From NCBI GenBank assembly GCA_000432835.1, contig FR890367.1, positions 1 through 64,000 of the forward strand: 64,000 nt of DNA. The letters run 5' to 3'. The position numbers and the translations under genes are program-made. Positions 15,875 to 24,062 of the stretch are shown here, piece by piece. This DNA comes from Clostridium sp. CAG:417 (GTDB lineage: Bacteria > Bacillota_I > Bacilli_A > RF39 > UBA660). A model generated the notes under the pieces. It saw only the letters and a program-made list of their open reading frames with translations, ran no database searches and was not told where the DNA came from. Within the stretch, counting starts at the first letter, position 1. The number at the start of each line of letters is the position of its first letter.

Positions 15875-17905
15875 TTAATTATAAATATATAATTCATGTT
15901 GAGCTCTAGTACAAGCAACATAAAGTAAATTTTTTTCATTACGCTTATATTTTGATAATGGATCGTTATATATAATAACGCAATCAAACTCTAGTCCTTT
16001 CGCTAAGTAAGCTGGAATTATTACTAAATCACTATTTATTCCTTTCGTATTATCATTAATTAGAGAAACATTAATATCATTTTTTATAGTATTGTATAAC
16101 TTTGTTGCTATATAATGATCTTTAGCAATAATAGCCATTTTTAAATATTCTAAGGATAAAACATTTAAATCATCTAAAATGGTTTTTTTCAAATTACTAA
16201 TATTAGACCGATATATAACTGGTTTGGAGTTTTCTCTTCTAATAGCAGTGACATGATTTAATCCTAATATTTTATTGGTATAATCAATTATTTCTTTTGA
16301 TGAACGATAAGTTTTTTGCAATTCTATATATTTTGAACATGGGAATATTTGCATTAAGTCTTCTAATGTTTCATGCTTATAATATGGATTAATATTTTGA
16401 TTAACATCACCTAGAATAGTAAATGAGGCTTTTTTAAATATTTTAGAAATTATTATATATTGTAATGTAGTGTAATCTTGTGCTTCATCTATAACTACCT
16501 GTTTAATTGATTGCTCATAACTAAAACCAGAAAGCATACCCTTAAGATATGCTAATAAAATACTATCTTCATAATTTAAAACTTTTTTATCTATGAAAGA
16601 TGATATTTCTTCAGGAGTGAGTTTAATTCTACAAAACTTTGACATGAAAAAGTGCTTATATATCAACTTATAATCTTCTTTAAAGTTAGCGCATTCTTTT
16701 AACAATTTCATGAAAGTCTTTTTCTTCTTTAATGATCCTTTATAGAATGAAAAGCATAGTTTCTCTGCTATTTCTTCAATACGCGCAAATAAAGGTAAGC
16801 GATCATATTTATAATGCAGTAGATCATTTAACTCTTCCTTTGAAATAAAATTTGTCTTGCCTTCTGTTAAATCTTTTATATATCTACAACTTTTTTCATA
16901 AGCTTTTATATATTTTGTAAAATCTTCTATTATAAGATTACTTTGTTTATATTTTACTAACTTAATATTTTGCTCTTCATGTGTATAATATCTACAAATA
17001 AAATTAGAAAAAGTTTCTATTTCTTTATATTCTGTAATAAAAAAGCTTAGATAATCATCAAATGTTGTTTGCAAAGTATTATCTTCTCCTAATTCTGGAA
17101 GGACATTAGAGATGTATTCTGTAAATATGTTATTAGGAGAAAATATTAAAATATTATTAGAATTTAAATGTTCAAGACGATATAAGAGAAAGGCAATTCG
17201 ATGGAGAGCCACTGATGTTTTACCACTTCCTGCAATTCCTTGGACAATTAAATTTTTATCTTCAAGATTTCTTATTACTTTGTTTTGCTCTTCTTGAATA
17301 GTATTGACGACATTTTTCATTTTGGAACTTGATGATGTAGCTAGAACATCTTGAAGAAATTCATCATCTATATTAATAGAATTGTCAAAAACATTTATTA
17401 AGGTGTTATCTTCTATTTTATATTGTCTTTTACGTAGGAGTGTTCCTTCAAATTTTCCACCAGGCGCAAAGAAGTAACAAGGACCAGTTTCAAAGTCATA
17501 AAACAAACTACATATAGGACTTCGCCAATCGTAAACTATATTATTTTTGTCTTTATCTTTTAAATATGTTGTAGATATATATATAGTTTCTTTTTCACTT
17601 TCTTCATTATCTTGATAGACTATGGATGCAAAATATGGCTTCCCTTTGATTCTTAGAAGTCGTTTTAAATAATCTTCTTCACGCAAGACTTTACTTTCTT
17701 CTTCTCCAGTAGATGATTTAGCTTGGGTGATGTCTCCTGCATCAAAGGAAGAAAAATCTTGCCAAGCCAACTTTTTAAAGTCTTGAAGATCATCTTGGAG
17801 AATTTTAGTTCTTTTTTGTAACAATGTAATTTCATCATCTAATACTTGAGCTGTTTTTTTTAACTTTTCTCGTTCAATTAGTTCCTCTTCTTTTGATACT
17901 GCCAT
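15875..17905 (-). CDS. helD: HelD-like UvrD/SF1 ATPase that recycles RNA polymerase
   Basis: 676 residues from the ATG at 17905, which is preceded by AAGGAGAAAAAT; an upstream in-frame GTG would add 8 residues but lies before that ribosome site and is rejected. The N-terminal coiled coil (residues about 1-60, the arm that enters the RNA polymerase secondary channel) is followed by the HelD signature VYDWRSPICSLFYDF with the GPCYFFAPGG and LLRKRQY segments. Walker A is GIAGSGKTSVALHR (about 223-236). Later motifs are VIDEAQDYT, LGDVNQNI, TYRSSKEI and YVACTRAQHELY. HelD proteins release stalled polymerase from DNA. Convergent with the flippase gene, with only 22 bases between stops. Confidence 0.87.
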   Translation of the reverse strand: MAVSKEEELIEREKLKKTAQVLDDEITLLQKRTKILQDDLQDFKKLAWQDFSSFDAGDITQAKSSTGEEESKVLREEDYLKRLLRIKGKPYFASIVYQDNEESEKETIYISTTYLKDKDKNNIVYDWRSPICSLFYDFETGPCYFFAPGGKFEGTLLRKRQYKIEDNTLINVFDNSINIDDEFLQDVLATSSSSKMKNVVNTIQEEQNKVIRNLEDKNLIVQGIAGSGKTSVALHRIAFLLYRLEHLNSNNILIFSPNNIFTEYISNVLPELGEDNTLQTTFDDYLSFFITEYKEIETFSNFICRYYTHEEQNIKLVKYKQSNLIIEDFTKYIKAYEKSCRYIKDLTEGKTNFISKEELNDLLHYKYDRLPLFARIEEIAEKLCFSFYKGSLKKKKTFMKLLKECANFKEDYKLIYKHFFMSKFCRIKLTPEEISSFIDKKVLNYEDSILLAYLKGMLSGFSYEQSIKQVVIDEAQDYTTLQYIIISKIFKKASFTILGDVNQNINPYYKHETLEDLMQIFPCSKYIELQKTYRSSKEIIDYTNKILGLNHVTAIRRENSKPVIYRSNISNLKKTILDDLNVLSLEYLKMAIIAKDHYIATKLYNTIKNDINVSLINDNTKGINSDLVIIPAYLAKGLEFDCVIIYNDPLSKYKRNEKNLLYVACTRAQHELYIYN

Positions 17906-17917
17906 ATTTTTCTCCTT

Positions 17918-17938
17918 AAAAAAGCTCACTAGGAGCTT
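17918..17938 (-). terminator. Terminator between helD and the phosphohexomutase gene
   Basis: Minus strand stem AGCTC-CTAGT-GAGCT followed by TTTTTT, just before the phosphohexomutase stop when read on the plus strand. The U-run almost touches the helD ribosome site, so helD transcription coming from upstream may depend on read-through. Confidence 0.65.
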
Positions 17939-19313
17939 ACTTATTTAATAATTGATTTAATAAATCTATAAATTCTTTTTCTATAATTTTTAATCTTGCT
18001 TCAGTTTTAGCTTCAAAACGAGCAGTGATATTTGGACCAGTATTAGATGCTCTTACTAAAGCAAAACCATCATCAAATAAAACTTTGACACCGTCGATAG
18101 TTAATGTTTTATAATTCTTAGATAAAGCATATTCATATACTTTATTTACAATATTAAATTTTTCTTCATCAGTTGATTTAAACTTTAATTCTTCAGTTGA
18201 ATAGTACTTTGGAATGTCACTAACTAATTCATCGACAGTCTTGTCAGTACGTGATAATAGTTCAACCATTCTAAGACCAGCGTAAAGTCCAGAATCAAAT
18301 CCTGGGAAACGATCGTTAAAGTATACGTGACCAGATAATTCTCCTCCTAAAGGGAGATTTAATTCATGAACACGGGCTTTAGTATAGGAATTTCCTGTTC
18401 GATAACATTCTTTTTTACCACCAAGTTCATCTATGACGTCTTCTACAGCTTTAGAACATTTTATATCATATAGGAAAGTCTTATTTTCTACTTTATCAAA
18501 AATATCACGAATCATTAATATTAGATAATGGTCTGTTGGAATATATTTTCCTGTATTGGAAACAACTCCAATACGATCTCCATCTCCGTCAAAAGCAAGT
18601 CCTACGTCAGCCTTTGTTTCTATTACTTTCTTTTTTAAAGCTGTTAAATTTTCTTCAACACATGGATCTGGGTGATGATTTGGGAAACTACCATCACTTT
18701 CTGTAAATAGTGGTACAACATCTATAGGAAAACAATTATATAATTCTTCAGCAATTATACTTGTAGTACCATTTCCACAATCAATTACTGCTTTTATACG
18801 CTTCTTTCCAAATGAAAGACATCTTTTAAATAAATCAAAATATTCTTTTTTAATATCATATTTAGTAACTTTTCCTTCGCCCTTTTTGAATTTATGAGCC
18901 ATCATATAGTCATAAAAGTCCTGAATTTCTTGTCCTTTAGCGTTACCTTTTTCATCTAAAGCAAATTTAAATCCATTATCATCTTTAGGATTGTGAGACG
19001 CCGTTACCATAACACCAGATGGAATTCCTAATTTGATGCAAGCATAATAATACATTGGGGTTGTACAAAGCCCTAAACTAATTATATCAACACCTGTTTC
19101 TTTTATACCTTCAATTAGGGCAGCATATAATTCATCTGATGATAATCTATTATCATGACCAACAACGCATTTCTTTTTACCTAAATCTTGAATTTTACTA
19201 CCAAAGGCTAGACCGATTGTATAGGCAGTTGACGCTACTATATCTTTTGGATATACTCCTCTTATGTCGTAACCTCTAAAAATTTTTCTTTCAATATTTG
19301 TATTAATCTCCAT
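17937..19313 (-). CDS. Phosphomannomutase/phosphoglucomutase
   Basis: 458 residues, in the alpha-D-phosphohexomutase superfamily, closest in layout to bifunctional PMM/PGM (AlgC/ManB-like). It interconverts hexose 1- and 6-phosphates for cell-surface sugar nucleotides. The catalytic phosphoserine is Ser106 in TASHNPKDDNGFK. The Mg-binding loop is DGDGDR at 243-248. The sugar-recognition loop is GGELSGHVYF (near 324-333). The C-terminal phosphate-binding loop RASNTGPNITARFEA is present. The opening FRGYDIRGVYP is typical of the PMM/PGM group and argues against GlmM. AAGGAG precedes the ATG. It follows the PF06541 membrane-protein gene by 12 bases. Confidence 0.88.
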   Translation of the reverse strand: MEINTNIERKIFRGYDIRGVYPKDIVASTAYTIGLAFGSKIQDLGKKKCVVGHDNRLSSDELYAALIEGIKETGVDIISLGLCTTPMYYYACIKLGIPSGVMVTASHNPKDDNGFKFALDEKGNAKGQEIQDFYDYMMAHKFKKGEGKVTKYDIKKEYFDLFKRCLSFGKKRIKAVIDCGNGTTSIIAEELYNCFPIDVVPLFTESDGSFPNHHPDPCVEENLTALKKKVIETKADVGLAFDGDGDRIGVVSNTGKYIPTDHYLILMIRDIFDKVENKTFLYDIKCSKAVEDVIDELGGKKECYRTGNSYTKARVHELNLPLGGELSGHVYFNDRFPGFDSGLYAGLRMVELLSRTDKTVDELVSDIPKYYSTEELKFKSTDEEKFNIVNKVYEYALSKNYKTLTIDGVKVLFDDGFALVRASNTGPNITARFEAKTEARLKIIEKEFIDLLNQLLNK

Positions 19314-19325
19314 ATTTTCTCCTTA

Positions 19326-20114
19326 TTATTTATCTGTATTTTTATTTTTTACTTTTTGAATTTCTCTAGTAATTGAATCTTTATATTCATCTGTTTTATC
19401 TTTAATTTTTTTTCTAATATTTTGTACTGTTTTCTTAAATTCAATAAATTCTTTCTTATTAAATTTATCGGTTTTTGGAAAAGCTTTAAGTAATCTGTTA
19501 AATAAATATGATTTCTTTTTAATTTTCTTAATAACTTCTTCCCTAGCTATTTCGGTAGCATCTTTTCCTTTGAAGTCAGCGAGGGTTTTTCTAACACTTA
19601 TTAGTGTTGCAAATGTTACTACTAAATCGGTTAAAAATATTACTAAACAGATAAGACCTACTACTATTAAGACAGTATGTGGTACTTTGTCTAATAACCC
19701 TCTAATAAAAGGATAGACAAAATATACAACAATTAATCCTGCAAAACCAAATAAGATTGAGTTTAATAAACATATTCTTCCATCAACGTTGAAACGATAT
19801 TCAGAATAATCCCACCAACGAACTTTAAATAATTTTTCCATAATCCAGCTTGTAAAATATTCAAGTGCTGAACAAACTATTATTGTTAGAAAAAAGAGCG
19901 TTATTGGATCAGAAAAATATTTCCTTAATAGAATTAATGTTGCTATACATCCTACTCCATAAATTGGGATATAGGGACCTATTAAAAATCCTCTATTCCA
20001 AACTAGCTTTTTATCTTTTATTGAACAGCAAGTAACTTCCGCTATATAGCCAATCATACTTGCTATAAAGAAAAACATAAACAAATACATTACTTTGTAT
20101 ACTACATTATACAT
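19326..20114 (-). CDS. PF06541-type (CmpB/DUF1113) membrane protein
   Basis: 262 residues from the ATG at 20114, chosen because AGGTGG lies at the right distance; the longer frame starting 48 bases upstream would place the ribosome site inside the gene. Five or so hydrophobic helices occupy residues 1-190. The pattern GYIAEVTCCSIKDKKLVWNRG, GPYIPIYGVG, and LEYFTSWIMEKLFKVRWWDY matches the family called putative ABC transporter type IV or CmpB, common in Firmicutes and of unproven function. The last 70 residues are charged and cytoplasmic, probably coiled coil (FKKTVQNIRKKIKDKTDEYK). No ATPase partner is adjacent. A terminator lies between this gene and aspS. Confidence 0.75.
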   Translation of the reverse strand: MYNVVYKVMYLFMFFFIASMIGYIAEVTCCSIKDKKLVWNRGFLIGPYIPIYGVGCIATLILLRKYFSDPITLFFLTIIVCSALEYFTSWIMEKLFKVRWWDYSEYRFNVDGRICLLNSILFGFAGLIVVYFVYPFIRGLLDKVPHTVLIVVGLICLVIFLTDLVVTFATLISVRKTLADFKGKDATEIAREEVIKKIKKKSYLFNRLLKAFPKTDKFNKKEFIEFKKTVQNIRKKIKDKTDEYKDSITREIQKVKNKNTDK

Positions 20115-20149
20115 ACTAATACCACCTATTATATATATTATCATATAAT

Positions 20150-20178
20150 CAAAAAAAATCACCCAAATTTTGGATGAC
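20150..20178 (-). terminator. Terminator after aspS
   Basis: Minus strand stem TCATCCAA-AAT-TTGGGTGA (one G-T pair) followed by TTTTTTTT. It ends the hisS-aspS unit. Confidence 0.75.
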
Positions 20179-20200
20179 TTTACATTTATATACTTTTTTA

Positions 20201-21517
20201 TTATGGATTTAATCTATTTGGTCCTCTAAATAAGAATTGTGACTCTTTTATTGTTGGAATGTCTAAAAGTAACATTGTTAGACGGTCTACTCCAATTGCA
20301 AAGCCACCATGTGGAGGACAACCGTATTTAAAAAATTCTAAATAGAATTTAACATCTTCTCCTAGTCCTTTACTCTTAGCATTTTCACAAATTTTTTCAT
20401 AACGATGTTCTCTTTGAGCACCACTTGTTATTTCAACTCCGCGCCATATTAAATCATAACCTTGTAATTTTCCTTCTTCATTTCTCATATGATAGAAAGC
20501 TCTTTTATCAGCTGGATAATCAACTACAAATAAGAATTCGTGATTAAATTTTTCTTTAGCGAGTTTATAACTTAATTTTTCTGCTTCAGTAGTTAAATCA
20601 GTTTTTTCACTTTCTGGAACTTTATAATTATACCTTTCTTCTAATTCTTTATAAACATCACTTAACTTCATTACAGGGAAAGGTAATGTTGGAACTACTA
20701 TATCAAGTCCAAATGTTTCTTTTACTTTTTCACCCAATTCTTCTTTTAATTTAGTAAGGGCATATGTTAACATTTCGGCTTCTAAATTCATAACATCTTC
20801 ATAGCTGTTAATGTATGAAAATTCAACATCAAAACTGGTAAACTCAGTAGCATGTCTTGAAGTATTAGAATTTTCTGCTCTAAAGCATGGGGCAACTTCA
20901 AATATTTTTTCTAGTCCACTAGCCATAGCCATTTGTTTATAGAATTGAGGTGATTGAGCAAGGTATGCTTTACGATCAAAGTATTTAACTTCAAAAACTT
21001 CTGCCCCACTTTCACTTGCTGCACCTATTAATTTAGGAGTATGAATTTCTATAAAGTTGTTGTTATATAGATATTCTCTCATATATTTTATAAAAGATGA
21101 TTGTACCATAAACATTAATTGATTCTTTTCACTTCTTAAATCTATAAATCTATAATCTAATCTAGTATCTAAGTTTACACCATCAATATTTTTATAGTTA
21201 AATGGAATTTCATGTTCGCTTTTACTTGTGACTTCTATTTTTTCCGGAATTATCTCCATGCCATTTAATTTAACTTTAGGAGATGAGATTAATTTTCCAG
21301 TTATTTTTACTGTACTTTCAAGTGGTAAAGATTCAATTAATTCTACCATTTCTTTGTTTTTTTCTTCACTTTTTTCAATGGTAACTTGAACTTTTCCTGT
21401 TAAATCTTTAACTATTACAAATTGAACCCATTGTAAGTTTCTAATACTATCAACAAATCCACTAAATTCGATTTTTTGATTTAAATGTTTATTTAAGTCT
21501 TTTGCGTATATTCTCAT
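20201..21517 (-). CDS. aspS: Aspartyl-tRNA synthetase, archaeal/eukaryotic type
   Basis: 438 residues from the ATG at 21517 (AGGAGAAGATTAAA upstream); a longer in-frame extension lies inside hisS and is rejected. Class IIb synthetase with an N-terminal OB fold (residues 1-100, FSGFVDSIRNLQWVQFVIVKD). Class II motifs follow: TPKLIGAASESGAEVF, LAQSPQFYKQMAMASGLEK, FRAENSNTSRH, and the C-terminal GGFAIGVDRLTMLLLD then FRGPNRLNP. At about 440 residues it lacks the roughly 150-residue GAD insertion of ordinary bacterial AspRS (about 590 residues) and has archaeal motif wording. Such enzymes are often non-discriminating and can charge tRNA-Asn for GatCAB. It starts 1 base after the hisS stop, and its ribosome site lies within the hisS tail. 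Confidence 0.88.
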   Translation of the reverse strand: MRIYAKDLNKHLNQKIEFSGFVDSIRNLQWVQFVIVKDLTGKVQVTIEKSEEKNKEMVELIESLPLESTVKITGKLISSPKVKLNGMEIIPEKIEVTSKSEHEIPFNYKNIDGVNLDTRLDYRFIDLRSEKNQLMFMVQSSFIKYMREYLYNNNFIEIHTPKLIGAASESGAEVFEVKYFDRKAYLAQSPQFYKQMAMASGLEKIFEVAPCFRAENSNTSRHATEFTSFDVEFSYINSYEDVMNLEAEMLTYALTKLKEELGEKVKETFGLDIVVPTLPFPVMKLSDVYKELEERYNYKVPESEKTDLTTEAEKLSYKLAKEKFNHEFLFVVDYPADKRAFYHMRNEEGKLQGYDLIWRGVEITSGAQREHRYEKICENAKSKGLGEDVKFYLEFFKYGCPPHGGFAIGVDRLTMLLLDIPTIKESQFLFRGPNRLNP

Positions 21518-21518
21518 T

Positions 21519-22892
21519 TTAATCTTCTCCTTCATGATGTTGAGTACAACAATCATCACAGCAACAGTCATCTGTTGCTAAATTCTGCCCTAGTTTTTCT
21601 AAATCAAAATCGCATGATTCATTATCTACTAGTTTTTCATCTAAATAGTAAATTAAATATTCTATTTGAATTTTTTCTTCCTCTTTTGTTGTACAATTCT
21701 TTACTTGAACTTCACCATTATTTAAATCTTCACTATTTAATATTAGTAAAAATTTAGCTTTTAGTCTATCAGCTTGTTTAAACTGGGCTTTTAAACTTCT
21801 ACCAGTATATTCTGTGTCAGTTGAAAAACCAGCCATTCTTAATTCTTGTTGCAAATATAGAGCATATTTTTTTTCTTCATCATTAACATACATTATAAAT
21901 AAATCTATATCATCTTTTATCGGAAGTTCAACTTCTTGTTCTTCTAAGGCCAAAAGAACACGACTGATACCTGATGCAAAACCTATACATGGAGTATCTG
22001 GACCACCAAGTTCTTTTACAAGGCCATTGTATCTTCCTCCAGCACCAATTGTTTGAGCGTTATTTAAAGCATCAAGATCGACTTTTATTTCAAATACAGT
22101 GTGATTGTAATAATCAAGTCCTCGTACAATTTGAGGATTTACTTCATAAGAAACTTCTAATATATCTAGATATTCTTTTACTTCGTCAAAACGTTTTTTA
22201 CTGTCTTCATTTAAATAGTCAATTGTTGTAGGAGCATTCTTTACTATTTCGCTTTCTCCATCTATTTTACAGTCAAGGATACGAAGAGGATTTTTTTCAA
22301 GTCTTTTTTTACAATCATCACATAGCTTATCAGCATAAGGTGTTAAATAGTCAAGGAGTGCATTACGATAGGCTATTCTTGATTCATTGTCACCTAAGGA
22401 ATTGATTTCAACCTTTATGTTTTTTAGACCTAACATTTTATAAATATTTACGGCTAGAGAAATAACTTCCGCATCACTAAATGGATCAGATGATCCTAAT
22501 ACTTCATAACCAAATTGAGTTAATTCACGATCTCTACCTAATTGAGGTCTTTCATAGCGATACATTGTACCATTATAATAACATTTTACAGGTAAATCGT
22601 TATTACCATACATTTTGTTTTCTATAAAACTACGTACTACTCCAGCAGTTCCTTCTGGACGAAGAGTTAAACTTCTACCTCCACGATCTGAAAAATCATA
22701 AGTTTCTTTTGTAACTATATCACTTGTATCTCCTATACCACGATGAAATAAATCAGTTGATTCAAATAATGGTGTACGGATATATGTGTAATTGTATTTT
22801 TGCATTACGCCATCTACTATTTCTTCTATATATTTCCATTTTTTAGCTTTTTTACCAAATATATCACTTGTACCTTTAGGTTTTGTTATCAT
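21519..22892 (-). CDS. hisS: Histidyl-tRNA synthetase with a Cys/His-rich C-terminal tail
   Basis: 457 residues from the ATG at 22892 (AAGGGAGGAAATTCTT upstream). It charges tRNA-His. Landmarks: KPKGTSDIFG start, LTLRPEGTAGVVRSF (motif 1/2 region), MYRYERPQLGRDRELTQFG (motif 2), the HisA loop VRGLDYYNHTVFEI, and GGRYNGLV followed by GFASGISRVLLAL (motif 3). An anticodon-binding domain follows. Ordinary HisRS ends near residue 425; here about 30 residues are added, ending in DDCCCDDCCTQHHEGED, with Cys at about 443-445 and 448-449 and His at 452-453. This tail could bind metal. It heads the hisS-aspS unit. Confidence 0.93.
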   Translation of the reverse strand: MITKPKGTSDIFGKKAKKWKYIEEIVDGVMQKYNYTYIRTPLFESTDLFHRGIGDTSDIVTKETYDFSDRGGRSLTLRPEGTAGVVRSFIENKMYGNNDLPVKCYYNGTMYRYERPQLGRDRELTQFGYEVLGSSDPFSDAEVISLAVNIYKMLGLKNIKVEINSLGDNESRIAYRNALLDYLTPYADKLCDDCKKRLEKNPLRILDCKIDGESEIVKNAPTTIDYLNEDSKKRFDEVKEYLDILEVSYEVNPQIVRGLDYYNHTVFEIKVDLDALNNAQTIGAGGRYNGLVKELGGPDTPCIGFASGISRVLLALEEQEVELPIKDDIDLFIMYVNDEEKKYALYLQQELRMAGFSTDTEYTGRSLKAQFKQADRLKAKFLLILNSEDLNNGEVQVKNCTTKEEEKIQIEYLIYYLDEKLVDNESCDFDLEKLGQNLATDDCCCDDCCTQHHEGED

Positions 22893-22937
22893 AAGAATTT
22901 CCTCCCTTAAAGTGTGTCTTAAAACACTAACATAGTT

Positions 22938-22966
22938 ATTATACACTAATTTATATTTCTTAACAA
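22938..22966 (-). promoter_or_regulatory. Promoter of hisS-aspS
   Basis: Minus strand: -35 TTGTTA at 22966-22961, 17-base spacer, -10 TATAAT at 22943-22938. The short 5' leader carries a small AGTGT/ACACT hairpin just before the ribosome site; no T-box signature was seen. Confidence 0.65.
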
Positions 22967-23980
22967 TTATAAACGTTTTTTATTTTCTATTTTTTGAAGT
23001 TGGAGAACAGGATATATTGCTGATTCTGTTAGATCTTTATGGTTATATTCTCCATTGCTAAAGAATTCCTCATTTATTAATACAGAATTGTCATCTTTTA
23101 TAGTTATTTTCTCATTCATTGATAAGAAATTTGCAAATAGATTACCATAAATATCTTTAAGGCTTGCTAATAAAGTCAATTGTTTTGAATCTTTTAACAT
23201 GTCCTCATTATTTAAAAAGTAATTAAGAAATGAGGTATAACTGTTTATAGACTCTCTTAAAAATAGATAAACTTCGTCTAGACAATAGTTATTTTCAATT
23301 AAAAAATTAAGAAAGTCATTTACCTTTTGATATGGCGCTAATTCAAGCAAATCGTTTTGATAAACAAATTGGTTAACCTGCTTGTATTCTTTATTATTTG
23401 TTAATTCAGTTAATTTCTTGATATGTTCAATTTCATGAACAAGATTAATCATGGTATTAAAATTATACTTTTGATCTATTTCTATATATTTATTTTTTAG
23501 GAGGCATGAAGTAAGATTTTTACCTTCATAAAGTCTATTATGTAGTGGGCGAATTGTTTTTTCAATTATACACTTATTTAAAATTGATAAGGAGCACTCA
23601 TCATTTTTTTGATAGTACTCTGACAATATTTTATAAATAATGGAGGAAGAAAAAGTTTTATGGGACTTTGTTTCTGTACTTTGATAAAATGGTGTTAAAA
23701 ATGTTATTTGGTCTTCTAATAGATTTTTAACTAAAGGATTTATTTTGGAATAATTATTTAGTTCTTTTTGTCTCATATTCGAAATATAATGATTTATTTC
23801 TTGAGTTTTTCTTGCAATTGAAGGTGTTATGGATGATTCTATTGTTATATCATCTTGAAAGAAAGCCATGGTACGATATGCATCAGTTATTTTGTCAATA
23901 TTATTAGAATATTTTATGGCTATTAAACTCCTTAAAAGATCTTTTTTTACATTAGAAAAATTATCTGTAATAAATTGCAT
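22967..23980 (-). CDS. Divergent M3-like zinc metallopeptidase, unassigned
   Basis: 337 residues, no confident family name. Residues 180-190 read LVHEIEHIKKL, an HExxH zinc motif (His182, Glu183, His186). About 25 residues on, NDLLELAPYQKVNDF places Glu213 where M3 oligopeptidases (PepF/thimet type) carry the third zinc ligand in a DFxExPSQ-like segment. Ordinary PepF is about 600 residues, so this would be a short catalytic core with a reduced N-terminal part. Everything is predicted helical, as in M3. No signal peptide or membrane segment, so cytoplasmic. GGGGTGG precedes the ATG. It lies between ppaC and hisS and is separated from ppaC by a terminator. The family call is inference. Confidence 0.5.
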   Translation of the reverse strand: MQFITDNFSNVKKDLLRSLIAIKYSNNIDKITDAYRTMAFFQDDITIESSITPSIARKTQEINHYISNMRQKELNNYSKINPLVKNLLEDQITFLTPFYQSTETKSHKTFSSSIIYKILSEYYQKNDECSLSILNKCIIEKTIRPLHNRLYEGKNLTSCLLKNKYIEIDQKYNFNTMINLVHEIEHIKKLTELTNNKEYKQVNQFVYQNDLLELAPYQKVNDFLNFLIENNYCLDEVYLFLRESINSYTSFLNYFLNNEDMLKDSKQLTLLASLKDIYGNLFANFLSMNEKITIKDDNSVLINEEFFSNGEYNHKDLTESAIYPVLQLQKIENKKRL

Positions 23981-24034
23981 TTATACCACCCCATTAATTG
24001 CCGCTATTATAACACAAAAATGAAATTTTGGCAA

Positions 24035-24062
24035 GAAAAAAAGGCTTTATTAAAAGCCTTTT
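24035..24062 (-). terminator. Terminator after ppaC
   Basis: Minus strand stem AAGGCTTT-TAAT-AAAGCCTT followed by TTTTTTTC, directly after the ppaC stop. Confidence 0.9.

Noticed and set aside
15852..15875. Bidirectional terminator between the flippase gene and helD
   Set aside because: AAAGAT/ATCTTT is a weak 6-bp AT stem; not strong enough to list as a feature.
22893..22966. T-box or other tRNA-sensing leader before hisS
   Set aside because: The leader is only about 45 nt with one small hairpin and no T-box sequence or terminator-antiterminator pair.
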